Source of the DNA: Planococcus citri
Taxonomy: Eukaryota; Arthropoda; Insecta; Hemiptera; Pseudococcidae
Reading direction: 5' to 3'
Assembly (NCBI RefSeq): GCF_950023065.1
Contig: NC_088677.1
Coordinates: forward strand, 67,047,469 to 67,111,468
DNA: 64,000 bases
In this document: positions 1 through 13,700 of the stretch, in pieces
How positions within the stretch are numbered: position 1 is the first letter of the stretch
Layout of the letters: each line of letters opens with the position of its first letter
Made by a program: the position numbers and the translations under genes
The notes under the pieces: model-generated
What the model was told of the DNA's origin: nothing
Database searches by the model: none
The model's input: the letters and a program-made list of their open reading frames with translations, nothing else

Positions 1-1332
1 ACACTAGAATAGAGTACGCCAATGAAAACAATTCGAGGTCACCAAACGGTAAAAGTTGATAAAACTGCCTTTAGCATTCTTCGTCATCATTATCTATCGA
101 CGTCTAATATTAATTTTTCATTAAAAACCGCTTAGTCGTCCTCGTCTTCTAGTTCTTTTTAGTGCTCTAGGTGATGTAATTTTTTTTTATTACGATATAT
201 CGTTATTATAAATCTGTGATCATTGTTTTATCGCTGTTTGATATTGTTATAAAAGATTCACCTCACCTCGTAGGTACTGCTGCGACTGTGTGTGATGCTG
301 TAGGTATACTAGTACGATACTACAGACGTGCAGTACACCGCAATAGAGATCTACTTGTCTGGATACGACGTCGACTTATTCATCTTCGCGTCGTCCGAGA
401 CCAGGATCACGACGACGACGAAGACGAGTTTTATTATCCTCTATACATATGAATGTACTCTAACATTTCCTTAATTCGCTGATCTTGCGTGCTCCAGGGA
501 ATACTTAATCATTTTTTTATGAGTTTTCTCTCTCGATGGAAGAAAACACGTGCATCAAACTCAACCACATCTGACTCGTACGCGACATTGAAAATCTCGT
601 CTAGGCGAGGATTGATTTTCATAGTATGTATCAATCAGCAAAGGGAACGAGATCCTGGTCAAATAATTGGTTATTTTGTGGTAAATCGAAATCGCAGATT
701 ACCGAGAATAATAATAATGCATTTTGCACAGAGTGACAATTTTTTGGAATTGGTGGGAAATTACTCATCTTTAAGTTATGTGAGTACAGTCAACGTCGAG
801 TGCTGTTTCTTCATCTTCTATTAATTGTATGAGTAGGTACGAGATGATTTACAGATACTTATCAAAAGCATGCATAAAAATAAAAGCATCCGGGAACAAA
901 TCAACAGTTGTGCATGAAATGGTAATCATCAAAAATTTGTAAATTGAGAGTATCAAAATTTAAATAGCTTTTGCATTTTACCGAGAAAAACTTCATACAT
1001 TCAAGGGACGATTTCAGGTTGTTTTTTCGGGAGAGAAAAACTCACCAAATTGTAATGTTCAAAACTTCAACTTTCCAAAACAGAAATTTGAAAAAACCCC
1101 TCCTCCCCCCACAAAAAATGAAACAGTAATCAAAATCCTATCGAAATTTCCAACTAAAAAATGATTAAGGAGTATGAGCCCTTCCCCCCCCTCCCCCACT
1201 TCATACCCCACATTAGCTTCAACTTATATTTTTAAAAAACCACTTCAAGCAGCAGAAGCTCAATCGAACAAAGTGAAGACAGATTGAATAAGCTCTTCAG
1301 AAGCCTACAATTTCAAAGTTTAAAAAATTGAA
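1..1332. other. No gene recognised; left edge of window
   Basis: AT-rich DNA with homopolymer runs. The open frames at 216-452 and 489-824 (+) have no recognisable domain, no splice logic and a composition like the flanks, so I do not call them as genes. Nothing else is supported here. Confidence 0.6.
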
Positions 1333-1337
1333 GTTCT

Positions 1338-1636
1338 TGTTGGAGAAATACGTCCATAAATGCAGACGTCACAATAAACTACAACTCGAAGAAAAACAGT
1401 AAAAATAACAACATATATTTATCGTGAATTAAATCACGTTTTGAAAAAATCGCCGGTACTGAGACCTAACGATCATACAATTTTTTGAGCATCAATATGC
1501 TGACATACTACTCGAATACGATTTAATGACGCGAATGAACGCAAAAAACAAAACAAAACGGTTGAGGAAAAAATAACATTTAGGGGCCGTTGATGGCCAA
1601 CAATTTTTCAATAGAAATAACCACAAATTCTTAACA
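1338..1636 (-). repeat. 3' LTR of the non-coding retrotransposon
   Basis: 299 bp copy of 4426-4724. The oligo-G polypurine tract abuts its inner edge, as expected for the 3' LTR. Confidence 0.95.
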
Positions 1637-1653
1637 CCCCCCCCCCCCCCCCC
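1637..1653 (-). other. Polypurine tract of the LTR element
   Basis: 17 consecutive C on the plus strand (G on the element strand) directly before the 3' LTR. This is the position of the plus-strand primer in LTR elements. Confidence 0.8.
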
Positions 1654-2429
1654 ACAAAATTAACTTCTAAACAAAAAATAAATAATAAACCAAAATAATG
1701 ATAACATCAAAAACGTAAAATTATCGCGAACTAATCAAACAAGAAAGAACATTTTCACAAAAATAATAAAAAAGTTAATTTTGCACAAGCAAAAGAATCT
1801 GTTTTTTACAATTAAACCGAACGTAAATGTAACACCGTTTAAAAGTGAATATCATGCTCCTTTTTATAAAATAACTACTCAAACATGAATCCAAAAAATC
1901 AAAATAACAGACCCAAACCTCTCGCAAGCGAAAACTCATACAACAAAAATTATATACCTACCATTGAAAAACATTACAATGATTTCCAGCTTCAAACCAA
2001 ACTTTTCAACTATATCACGGATCACTTTCAATCAAATTTTTTTTGAAGACAAGTACCTCACTTTGAAACCGTATCATTACTTGAGAATTCAAAAAACTAT
2101 AACGTTGCTCGATTCGATTAAAATTATACCGTACGTAAACTCCCATTTTTCAGAAAAAATATCAGTAGAAGAAAATTCCAGATATTTTCAAACACTATTC
2201 ATCAACTTACATGACTAGTGACTACGTATCTACCAGTCCGCCCATACTCAGTTAATTTTTTTACTTACATCGTCGTCGTTATCACACCATATCACTACAA
2301 CCTACGTCGTCTGATTTTTACAAAAGGTTTACTCCTTTTACCGGATTTTATACTGCATACAATTTTTTAAAAAAAAAGGTTATTTTTCCTTTTACCGGAT
2401 TTTACTCATACACAATACCGTCGTCGTCA

Positions 2430-2510
2430 ATAGCACACAGCAACCAAACTCATCTTTCAGCACACAGCAACTTACACGTCTTTTAGCACACAGCAACTTA
2501 CAGGTCGTCG
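2430..2510. repeat. Three-copy short tandem repeat inside the LTR element
   Basis: AGCACACAGCAAC occurs three times at about 30-bp spacing. Further TCG triplet runs lie at 2505-2515 and 3960-3978. Confidence 0.6.
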
Positions 2511-4408
2511 TCGTCGTTATTTTTGGTTAAATTCGTTCGTTATGATTTGGCCAAATCGTCATAGTAGTTCGTTACAATTTTTAAATTAACTGAGCATGGA
2601 GGAAACAAATACATCGAAATAAGTACTGATGACTCGAACCTATCATCAACATTACTCAAATCGCCAATAAAAATCACTCGACCTCGCACTACACAAACCC
2701 AAAGTTAACTATAAAGAACAACATTAACATTCCTCAATTCCCACTTTTCCTCGTTATAAATTTTACTTAGAAAAGCGACATTGATAATTTCATATACTTT
2801 CCCCCCTTCGATGTGGCTTTTCATTTTAACAACTATCGGTACGTACATATCAAAAACTTGGAAAATCAAAAAAACTTTTTTTTGTAGTCAAAAATACTAC
2901 ATGAAAAATCCGTAATCATTTACCATATCGTCGTCGTTAGCTCGTCATTGTACGAACATTTACCAAAAACAAAATTCCGCTCGTCGTCATCGTACTCGTA
3001 TACCTACTTGTCATTAATTATTCGTCACTACTCGAGAAATTCAAAAAAAACAACAACACCATGTTTATCATGATGGCAATTTTCAAAATCTCTCCACGTA
3101 CCTACCATCATCAATTCGCGCTCCCAAAACATTTACGTCGTAATACTCAGAACAAAAATCACCGCACACGTCACTGCTATTTTTTTTCCCACCAAAACCG
3201 GAAAAAAAAATTGAAATCGACAACCGAAATATCGAGCATATTCGTAATTCGAACGTTTAATTTCTTATTCCATTTTCGATTTAAACGGGGGTTTTTTCAG
3301 AAAACAAACTTTTCTACATGAGCAAAATCACTCGAAATTCGATTCTCGACTAATTAAACTGAGGGTATTTTTCAGACTCGATTTTTTCCATAAATATCAC
3401 CGATTAAGTTCCAACCAAAAAATTGAATAATTCTCAATTATTTGAATATTTTTATCGTTATCGAACAAATTATTGAAGCATTTCTGAATTCAAGAAACAT
3501 TAATCACATGATTTGATGCACGGAAATTATCCTCAAAATCGTCATTTGAACATATCAAAAAATCCATCAAACTGTCACTCGTATTCTAAACTCAAAAATG
3601 AACGAAATTTTACAATAATCGCTTTTAAGTGACTCATACCGGCAACATTTACTTTTTTCAGGCAAAGCCAAAACGTTTTTGTCACGTTACTACTTCAACA
3701 CCATAAAAAATTGACACCGCCTGCCAAAGTAGCTTACCCCAATGCAATGGTAGCACCGAATTCGACTATCTCACACCACTTCGTTACAAACCTACATTAA
3801 AAAGTATTGCACTTTTCGCGATAATATACTACCTAACATCAAAACCAAAAATTCATTTCTAAAAATACGGTTGAATTATAAGTACCTTACTTATTCACAA
3901 TTACTTTTCGCCAAAAACCATCACAAAAAGCGCGTCGTTTTTTTTAAATTACCATTACACTGTCGTCGTCGTCGTCATCTACTTACACGTATAAATACAA
4001 CCAAATCATTTAATCGCATTTAAATTTACTCGCATCGTTTACTCGAAAATCGCAGCTCGTATTTTTCATTTTCTCTTTTCGTCGTTTTCAAAATACACCG
4101 TTTTTGTCGTTTTAGAAATACGTCGTCGCTGCAATTACCATTTGAAAAATTCCAAATTTACCTCGTTACAATTCGTCGTCGTTTTGTGGATAGAAAATTT
4201 TTCGTCGTGAGCCAAATTTCCTTTCACCATATTACTAACATCGCGTTTATTGTTCCGTTTTTCATTTGTCAGATCGATCACCGAATTCGCGTTTAAAATA
4301 AGCCGCCTTCACCAAAATTCGTCGAACCAAAAGACCAAACAAAAAACGTCGCAGCTATACTCGTCGTCGTACCAAACCAAATTACAAACGTCGTCGGAAA
4401 ATCGAAAA

Positions 4409-4425
4409 CCTCGCTCTGTGTACCA
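4409..4425 (-). other. Primer binding site of the LTR element
   Basis: On the minus strand TGGTACACAGAGCGAGG follows the LTR with no spacer. The complementary 3' end (..GCTCTG-TG-TACCA) resembles, with a small mismatch, the 3' end of an initiator-Met tRNA as I remember it. The tRNA assignment is tentative. Confidence 0.6.
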
Positions 4426-4724
4426 TGTTGGAGAAATACGTCCATAAATGCAGACGTCACAATAAACTACAACTCGAAGAAAAACAGTAAAAATAACAAC
4501 ATATATTTATCGTGAATTAAATCACGTTTTGAAAAAATCGCCGGTACTGAGACCTAACGATCATACAATTTTTTGAGCATCAATATGCTGACATACTACT
4601 CGAATACGATTTAATGACGCGAATGAACGCAAAAAACAAAACAAAACGGTTGAGGAAAAAATAACATTTAGGGGCCGTTGATGGCCAACAATTTTTCAAT
4701 AGAAATAACCACAAATTCTTAACA
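4426..4724 (-). repeat. 5' LTR of the non-coding retrotransposon
   Basis: 299 bp, matching 1338-1636 without a difference that I could find. In transcription orientation this is the upstream LTR because the primer binding site adjoins its inner edge. Confidence 0.95.
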
Positions 4725-4729
4725 GTTCT

Positions 4730-7700
4730 GTTCATTTTTTAAAATTTTATGAAAATTTGCTTCCAAGAATATTTTTACTTTATATTTTGAAAATTGAAAT
4801 GAAAACATTCTCAAATCATCGAAACATAGAAATGAACGTGGATTTATGATTCTCATCCTCAAAATTTTCTAGCTCCAAAATTAAAATCAGGATCCTTAGA
4901 AGGGTTAGATATTGATACCCACATAACATTTTTCAAGATTTTGGATCCTAACCCCATCTGAGTGGCCCAGTTTTAGTTTTAAGAACAAACAGAACAGATA
5001 TCAAAATAAGAATCAGCACCTCTGAAAAGCTAGACTTTGATATCCTTACGCACTTTTCAGATTTGTGAGCAGCAAACCGGTCAACCCCCTCCCTTCTGGA
5101 GGCACAATTTTGAATTTGGAGTCGAAATGGATTTTGAATCAGAATTAGTGCCTTCGAAACCTCGTAATCCGGTACTATAAGTACTCGTTGTACCCATATA
5201 ATTTTATTGATGCTTGAAATTCCTATTCCTTTCCCTTCTAGAAGGCGTCATTGCTCAAAATTTTAAAAAAAATATAAATATAAAAATACATGTCATTTGG
5301 AAGAGTAATTCTCTTTTTCTCTCCCGCTCTTCAAAGTTGTTAGTTTTTAGGAAAGAAAATCGCTGAAATTTTTTTAGCTCTCCAATCTCCAACCTAAAAT
5401 CAAGTCGTGTCCGAGACCCCCTCCCCCCCCCTCCTGAAGATCTCAAAAAATCAGAAAACAGAAAAAATCGAAATTTTCACGTTTCTACATTTTAATCCTG
5501 GGATATTCTCCATTTTTATCAGAAAAGAACTGTTTAATCATTTTGACTTCCCCTCCCATGAACACTGAAGAGGGAATAAAAACTGTACCATGGATGATAA
5601 AAAAGTGTGGAATTTGGTCCACAAAATTTTTTTTTAGATATAATTGGATCTGTTGAAAGATCAATCAAATGCAGCTGACTCTTCAAGTAAAAATTTGAAA
5701 ATTTTCAAAATTTTATTCGTATTTTATTCAACTTTTTTTTGATTTTTTTACAATTTTGGGAAGCTTTTGTACCTACAAGGGGGAATTACGTTTCAGTTTT
5801 TGGGAGACCAAGGAAGTTTTTTTTTTTGAAAAAAGAGATATTTAAAATGACATCGACTAAAAATGGAAAATTTCCAAGAAATGTTTACAAACTTCAACTT
5901 TTTATTTTTCATATTTTGTTAGAACTTGGAGGGGTGCTCCATCCAAGGGAACAACGAGTTTTTGAAGGACGAAGGATGGTTTTTTCTGAAAAAAAGGTTA
6001 ATTTAGGGAAATTCTGACACAAATATGGGAAATTTTTAACAATTTTTTACAGATTTTGATTTTTTTTCATTATTTATGATTTTATATAGGTAGATAGTTA
6101 GTTCTAAGGAATTAAGAATTTTTTTTCAATGTTTGGAGATAACTTTATCAGTAGATAAAATTTTTAAAAAATCAATTATTTCCTCATGAATTCCTACAAT
6201 TTTGAAGGAGGAAAGCGCAAAAAAGACGAAACTTTAAAATAAGAGCCAATCCAGTGCCCTTCCTCCGCAAGCCTCGAAATCAATACTCAAGAATCTAAAC
6301 CTTTTCATGCACTTTCTACTGGTATCTACAATAGATAGGTGCGCATTTTGAGATTTTGACCTTTAAACATTTCAGTTCCTCCTGCCCCTCACCCTTTTCC
6401 AGCTTGAGAAAAAAATAGATTCTTGATGGTGTCTACTCGTCAATTCTATCTTGCTTGTTTCCAGCTTTGAAAGAAATTTTCGAATTTTTCCTCAATCATT
6501 TTCAATATTCTGTCATTGCTGAAGCTCATTTTATGAACCAATTGGGTTAGAAAATCTCCCAAATCATATCATTTCTGTCCATTTTGAAGGTAGAGAGAGG
6601 GGATTTCGAGGTTTCTGGGCAGTAAAAAATGAAAGTAACACTTTTGACAAAATCGACAAAAAACTCGCATTATTTTCTTGATATTATTTTATGCTTCAAG
6701 CTTGTTAATGTTTGATGGTTCATGGTTTTCATTCATTCTGGCCCACTTGTACGACTCTCGTTCAAATTCTGAACTCAGTTTAACTCATTGTTTTTGACCG
6801 GTTGAACTGAGTTCAGAATTTGAACGAGAATCGTATAAGTGGCTTTTCATGATTTTATTGAAAGCGGAGAGGGGAGGGGAGGGAATTTGTTGATACACCT
6901 AAGTAAATCTTTTCATATTCATTTCTTTAAGTCTTTGAAAAAAAAAAAACAGAAATTCATTTTTCGAAAGGGATTTTAGGATAAATGGAGTTCATCCTGA
7001 GACTCACAATAAGTCCTAAATTTCGAAAAATTGGAAAACTGGAGTGACTTGTGATTTGTAAGGACTTTAAAGATGTTGATTTCAAATTTCAACTTACTTT
7101 TTTAATATAAGCTTCCTGGACTCCAGGCCACCAAACTTTTGACAAATTGCAAATTTTACACAACACAACCAAACAGTCTGTTCGGTTTTCAGACCCTTTA
7201 AGTTTTACACTTAGCCTCAAATTTCACAAAAATTGAAAATTTCAACCACCCTTGGTTTGTTTGTTGGATACCTATTCAGATGTGTTAATTTTGAATTTCA
7301 ATTAAATTTTATTGATACACTTGCTAACTTCCAAGAGTCCAGAAATTGAGCTAAGCAACGTGTTACCAAACAATTCATGTTTCTTGAGAAATACATTCTT
7401 AATTTCTTTAAAATTGGGAATGGTCATAAAGGTCTCAACAAACCGTCATCATGTGATTTTTTTCAATTTATTCGAGGTGGAAGTTACAGAAAGAGGAAGG
7501 ATAGACGGGATCGAAAAATAAATTCGAAATTTAAAACCAGTAGAAATCTCTGAATTACTATGTAAAACAGAACAGGTCACACGACTTCTTCGAATTGGGC
7601 ATTTTTCCAGAAATTTTTCCAAAAAAAAAATGCCAACTTCTCAACTTTGAACTCGTCGATTTTTGGGAAATTTTGTTCTTTGATACATATTTTGATAAAA

Positions 7701-10700
7701 GTTTAGCCCTTCTTTACTAGAGATTTTTAAAAAATGTTCCGTATTCGAGAACTCAAAAACGGTAGGTACCTATACTTGATATATGGCTCGATAAATTTAG
7801 ACAATTCTGAATCACCCCTCCCCTCTCATTATTATTTCAAATAAAAATCATTATAGAAAACCAACCCAACGTAGGTACAACGTTCTAAAAAATGCCACCA
7901 AATTCTATATTTTTTGTGAGGAGGCAAATTGAGGGGAAGGGATTCCTCATGGTGAAAATGTACTTTCTCCAATATACCTCAAAATCTAAAACCCTCATCC
8001 ACACCCAGACAGTTTTTTCAATAATTTAAAACAATGAATCAGGCATATTATAACCATAAATTAATGCATTTTCATCTTCCATTTTCCACGCTCATAACCC
8101 CTTTGTGGGTGTTTGCACTCATCTTCGATTAAAATTTCTCACGACAGACAATACAGCATCATTATTAATCGAATTAAATTTTTTTTAGCACGTAGGCTCT
8201 ATGATTTTCGTAGAATTACAAACACCTGGCGCTCTAGCTCGAAGGTATAATGGGTAAATAGCTACATATAGGTAGGTAATAAAACTATTAGGTAAATAAC
8301 AAAATCCAGCCCCGTAATGAATTTTCGTCGACTATGAAACGAAATACACGCCAATGACGTACATCGCGAAATACTCGTATACGATGACGTAAAATAATAA
8401 CAATTAATCAAAATGCGATACAATCGTCTTATCCTACCGCAGAGCAGGTAGGTAAATAAGTGAAGAGAAAATTCGTATGATGAATTTTACTCACAGAAGA
8501 GGGTCTGAAGAATGAAGATTTCGAACCCACACAATTACATTTGTACGTACTTCTCGTAAGTAGGTAATACGATATGCTGTGCAATTCTTTCTCGTCAGGG
8601 TTTTTTCTTCTTCTTTCGCATTCTTCGACTACCTATATAAAAAGCTTATTTTTTTAAATCTCGGCAGCTTTAGCTTTGGTTTGGCATATATCTTTTCCAT
8701 TATTTTCATTTTTCTTCCGCCATTGTATCCAGGATGATTTTTTTTTTCTTTGCGATGTACCCACAGTTAATATCTCGTACGTATTTTTTCATTTTGCATA
8801 CATCATTCGTTGCGTAGATTTACGAATGCAAGTATCCAATTCTTATAGGTTCTCTTTACAATGCATTCGATGAGCAAACATGACCATTTTGAACAAATAA
8901 GGTGAGAATGTCACTCACAGATATAATATCGATTTTTCAATCTCATCTTTTTTTCAGATTTAAAAATTACCTGTTGCAATCAAACGATATTTCAAATCTC
9001 ACGATTTAATTTATTTTTTATGGAGTGAGTAGGTAATTATTTGCCACCATCTTAGCGGCCACGAGTCTGCTCATTTTCAATCTTCCATTTTTTTTAAAAT
9101 TTTAATAAATTAAATTTACCTTTGCATGACATAACTGATTGTGACCTGTCACCAGAGAATACACTTTATCTTATCTTAAGATTAGGTTACCTATGTTCTT
9201 TCGTGGCAAGGTTCTTATTATATCAATGTACAATGTATGAGATTGTTTTTCTTGAATGTAAAATCTAAATCATTTTCAATTAAAAAATTAGCTTGATTAA
9301 GTAATTCGAAGCCTTGAAAAAAATCCACATGTAGTTGAAAGCAGATCAGTTCTGTTTTTGTACAGTAATTCTCTGATATACCTTATCTACAGGGTATATA
9401 AATTAAATATATACGATAGCACAAACAAGGAAAAATTACGAAATGACTCATAGGTTTACATTAATTTTGAACTTCGAATCTAACTTTAAACAGGGTTGAA
9501 TATGATTTTTTGAGAGCTGAGATAAATGATAGGTATAAAAGCTGGCTGGTAAGTTCGGCATTTTAGTTGGTTTTTCGAAGGAAGATAGAAAGGAGTACGA
9601 AGTGTTTTTAAAATCAGATACGATAGTAACGAATTAACCATAAATAAGTTTATGAATTTTTCAATTTAAAAAGTTTCTGAAAAAGAAATCCAGTATAAAA
9701 CCTGGACTTCGATGACTTGAGTGAAAAATCCTATCAACTTCCTTAAAACGGGGGGGGGGGGGTGGGGGGGGTGGGAATTATAAACAGAGTCATCGAAAGA
9801 GCCAAGACGAGATTATAGGGCAAATATTACAATGCCATACTACAACTCCCCCTCCCCTCCCCAAAAATTTACTCGTAAAAAATGATTAGATTACAATTTT
9901 TCAAGTAAAATTTTGAATACATTTTGAAATTATTTTAATACTTGTACGTTTTTTGGAGTCTGAGACAGATTTTTATCTTTTTCATAGCAAACCATTATAG
10001 GTACCTCTACCTACATCTCATCACAATCTATTCCAATAATTTGAAAATTTCAACTCAGCTGATTGCACGTACATATTATGAAGAAGCCTCCCTCTTTTAG
10101 TATTTTTTCAGGGATTTGATATTTTTATTACAAATTTGTGTCAGTTGTGTAAGAACTTTTTGGAAAGGTCTCCATCCCCCCCCCCCCAAAAAACGAGAGG
10201 AAATTGTTAAATAAATCACGAAACTTCTAACGAAGTTCGTATCCCGAACTGAAATCTAGAATCAAAAATTTGGAAGCAAACTGAACTGAAGAAAAATTTT
10301 CATCAACAAGGTGACCAAGAAACCAAGATATTTTGTAAGAAAATTCATCATAATAATTTTTTGGAAAATCTTTACAAAAAATCTATACATTTTTGGCTTT
10401 ATTAAAGATTTTAGTTGGAGATTTTTGAAATAAAAGCTTCGATTCCAGTTTTTAACCAAAATGAATCATTTTTTAAAGTTTCTTGGTTTTCGGTTGTCTA
10501 TCTTTGAGGAAAAACTGGTTTTTCTGGCCTTAATATTTTTCAGATTTAAATGGGTAGGTAAGTTATTTATTTATTTTTTGAAAATTTCGATTTTGAAAAT
10601 GAAAATCTGCCCTAATCGAAGCGAGTGCAAAGTTTTAAGACAGTTTATAATTTAAAAAGTAAAACATTTTTTCTCCATTATTTTTTTTGTTTGCAATATT

Positions 10701-13700
10701 GCCAATATTACAGCAAAAAAGTTGAGAAAATGAAAGACAAAGTTACAACTTTCGCGACCAACTTCTGGATTCGTGACTTCTGGTAATTTGTAGACAGTTG
10801 GTCATACTGATTACCTTCCCTCTTAGAAAGAATCTTCCAATAATTCTACTACCTACCTTCACCATTTTATTACAAAAAAAAAATCAGAAAGTACTCACGA
10901 AATGAAATTTGTAGAATAATGTTTATAGGAGGATCAAATCTGCAACCTGTTTCATAATTTGATCGTGATCCAGAAATGACTGTTATAAAAAAAAAATATA
11001 ATTTTTCGAGATTTCTTTTTATATCACATTTTTAAAAAAATTGACAAAGCCAATCAAACATTTTGGATCACGAAAAACAATTTTTTTTTTAAATTTGAGC
11101 TCCACAGGTCAACATTTGATCACCCATTCTCCTCCTTCTCAAAGCAAAACTTCAGAACTTCGAAAATGAAAAAAAAAAAAAAACTAAAAATGTGAATGAT
11201 ATTTTATCCAATTTTTTTCATTCATTTATTTTTGATTTTGCTCAGTGTATTTTTTCATTATTGCCTAATTTTTAGAAAAATAGGGTAAAATGTGCATGAG
11301 AAATGCCAATTTCATAGGATCTTCATTCAACTTTCAAGTTGTAGAAATTACGAGGAATTTTTTTATGAAAATACACATTTCAGTCGAAATGATTTTTGAG
11401 GGTCCTGAACGAATTAGAATGCCCCTATGGTTTTTGATTTGACCTCCAGTGCGCCACTGATTTTTTAAAAAATGTTTTTCATGAAAATTTGAAGATTGGC
11501 AGGAGTCGCATCAAAAAAATAACCCCAATATTCGTGTTGAGTAACTTCAAAAATTCAATGTATTATCGTATGACTTTATCAATATTTTCAGGTTTTGACT
11601 CCGGTAAAAGGAGTCTGGAGTCTTTGACGGACTTGGATTGGATCAGATCCAAAAAACTGAGGCCATTTTCGTTTTCAAAATTTTGTAAAACATACCATTT
11701 GATATATCATTTGATACACCACATGACTTCGATATTTTTTTTCAAATATGCCCCCAAATTGTGGGGGAAAGGTACTCGCTTCCATTCATTGAAAGTGTTA
11801 AATTATCGTAGCTCTCACTTACAGCTTCATTTTAAAATTTGAACCTTCAATTGAGAAGTTCAACTTTCAACATTCAACTTTTGGAAGTTTTGATGGAAAT
11901 TTCCTGTATCTGAATTAGATTTTAATGTGCTTTTGAACTTTGAAACAAGTTTTAAACCAAGTCAAGCAAAAATTACTTTTTTCAGTACTACTCGAGAAGC
12001 ATTTTTACCACCCTATTTTTTCAAATTTTTGGGTTCGTTCAAAGACCTTAATTGTGGGGTAATATTACAGACAAATTTTTTTTCAAAGTGTCGAACATTT
12101 TTTTCACTTTACTGTTTTCTAAATTTTCACTACCCATTTTCCAATTCAGAGTTGCCAAAATCACTAATTTTCCACTACTTTTAGCTTCCATTTTCAAAAT
12201 CACAATTTTTTCACTACCTATTTTTACTATCTAGAAGATGCCCCTGCCTCCCCACTCTTTCTCCTGAAGGACTTGAACAAAATGATATCAAAAATTCTAT
12301 TTTTTAGCTGAGTCGAAAATACCTAAGTATTATAGAATGACTTAGGAGTGAAAATTAAGTAAGTATTTTATAAGTTCTTTTTAAAGAAGTTTCAAGAAAA
12401 AAATCAAAATCGTGAAATTTTCAGAAACCACCTGAAATTGGAAGGATGAAATGGATGGTTAAATAGGTAACGTGAAAAGTCATAATGAGGCTTTATCAAA
12501 AATTCAGAGAAAAAATACTGAAAAACCGACTCATTTGAACTTATTTTTCTTTCTATTGAGCAAAATGAAGATGAAAATGGAAAAAATGAAAAAAAAACAC
12601 ATTCTTTTAGAAATACGGTTATAAATGGAAGATTCCAGAGGAAAACTTTCTTCTTAAATAGGTACACCTACTCGTATTTTCACTCGAAAACTTTTAAATA
12701 AAAATTTACTCTTTTTCATAAATTTTAATTTTGCAATTTTTGATCCCAAAAAATATAGGTAGGTATTTCGATTTCAAGAAATGATTCTCATTTTTTTCAT
12801 TCTTTTGAACCAGAAAACTTTGATTTTCGGGATTTGTTTCAACGAGCCCTTGCCACTCTAAAACGGTCTCGAATCGAGTTCTTATCGCTTAAGAAAGACT
12901 AAAAAACCTCAAATCGCTTATTTTCAAGGGAGTGGGCCATGTTTCAGAGGGAGAGGAGGGGGAAGCTGCTTTTTTTGACTATTTTCGTAAACTTAATCGA
13001 AACTCAAGCCATATGTTTCTTTTTTTAACCCATCCAATCAAAAGTTCTTGAAAAAAATGTCATATTATCATCGCTGAGCAGTGAAAACAAAATTTTACAC
13101 ACAGATGGGTAATATTGCGTCATATGATGATACAATTTGAGGGACGAGAAAATCACCCGCGCTCGAGGGGGGTATCATAAATCGTAGCCTATCTCACATT
13201 TCATTTCAAAATAAGTAAATATATTCAATGAAAGAGTGAAGATGCAATAACCATTTGTAAAAGAAATCCTTGAATCCAAACTGATTAAAAAAAAACTATT
13301 TCATTTAAAACTTTTGAGTAAGATTACATCAATACCTACTGTAAATTAAAAACTTTTCTGTTTCCCGATTGGTTAAAACTAATAATAATAAATCATCTTA
13401 CATTTCAACAATGTATACAGATATAGTAAAAACCTCAAGTTCCAAGGCGATTAATCTATGCACAACAGATCGAAAAATCAAACTGCATCATCGTGCATCG
13501 ATTACAATCACAATTAAATGAATTAATCGTTAATCATTCCACCAGCAGGTGAAGTTATATTGCATTTGCAAATTATACATTATGCAGTCAATACGTTCAA
13601 TACATTTGTCAGTCCGGTAGGTAGATCTGATTTATGTTGAATTTCAGCTCGTCTTTCATTTTCAAATCGACGTCTTTGTCAGAAGAGGAGGCTAAAGAAA

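Larger units (their letters stand above)
1338..4724 (-). mobile_element. Complete non-coding LTR retrotransposon (LARD/TRIM-like), minus orientation
   Basis: Two 299-bp direct repeats (1338-1636 and 4426-4724) read as identical base for base. On the minus strand each starts TGTTAAGAA and ends CTCCAACA, the TG...CA form of an LTR. The element is flanked by a perfect 5-bp target duplication GTTCT at 1333-1337 and 4725-4729. Directly inside the LTR at 4426 is a TGG-initiated primer binding site, and directly inside the other LTR is a 17-G purine tract, so the element reads on the minus strand. The 2.8-kb interior has no gag, protease, RT or integrase; its longest frames are under 90 codons. It is rich in TCG/CGA triplets. 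Identical LTRs mean a very recent insertion, so an autonomous partner must supply the enzymes in trans. Structure is certain; superfamily is not. Confidence 0.95.

Noticed and set aside
216..824. Open frames of 78 and 111 codons near the left edge
   Set aside because: No domain, no splice context, composition like the flanks; not enough to call a gene.
1637..4425. Autonomous retrotransposon or viral coding region between the LTRs
   Set aside because: No long frame on either strand and no recognisable gag, protease, RT or integrase motif.
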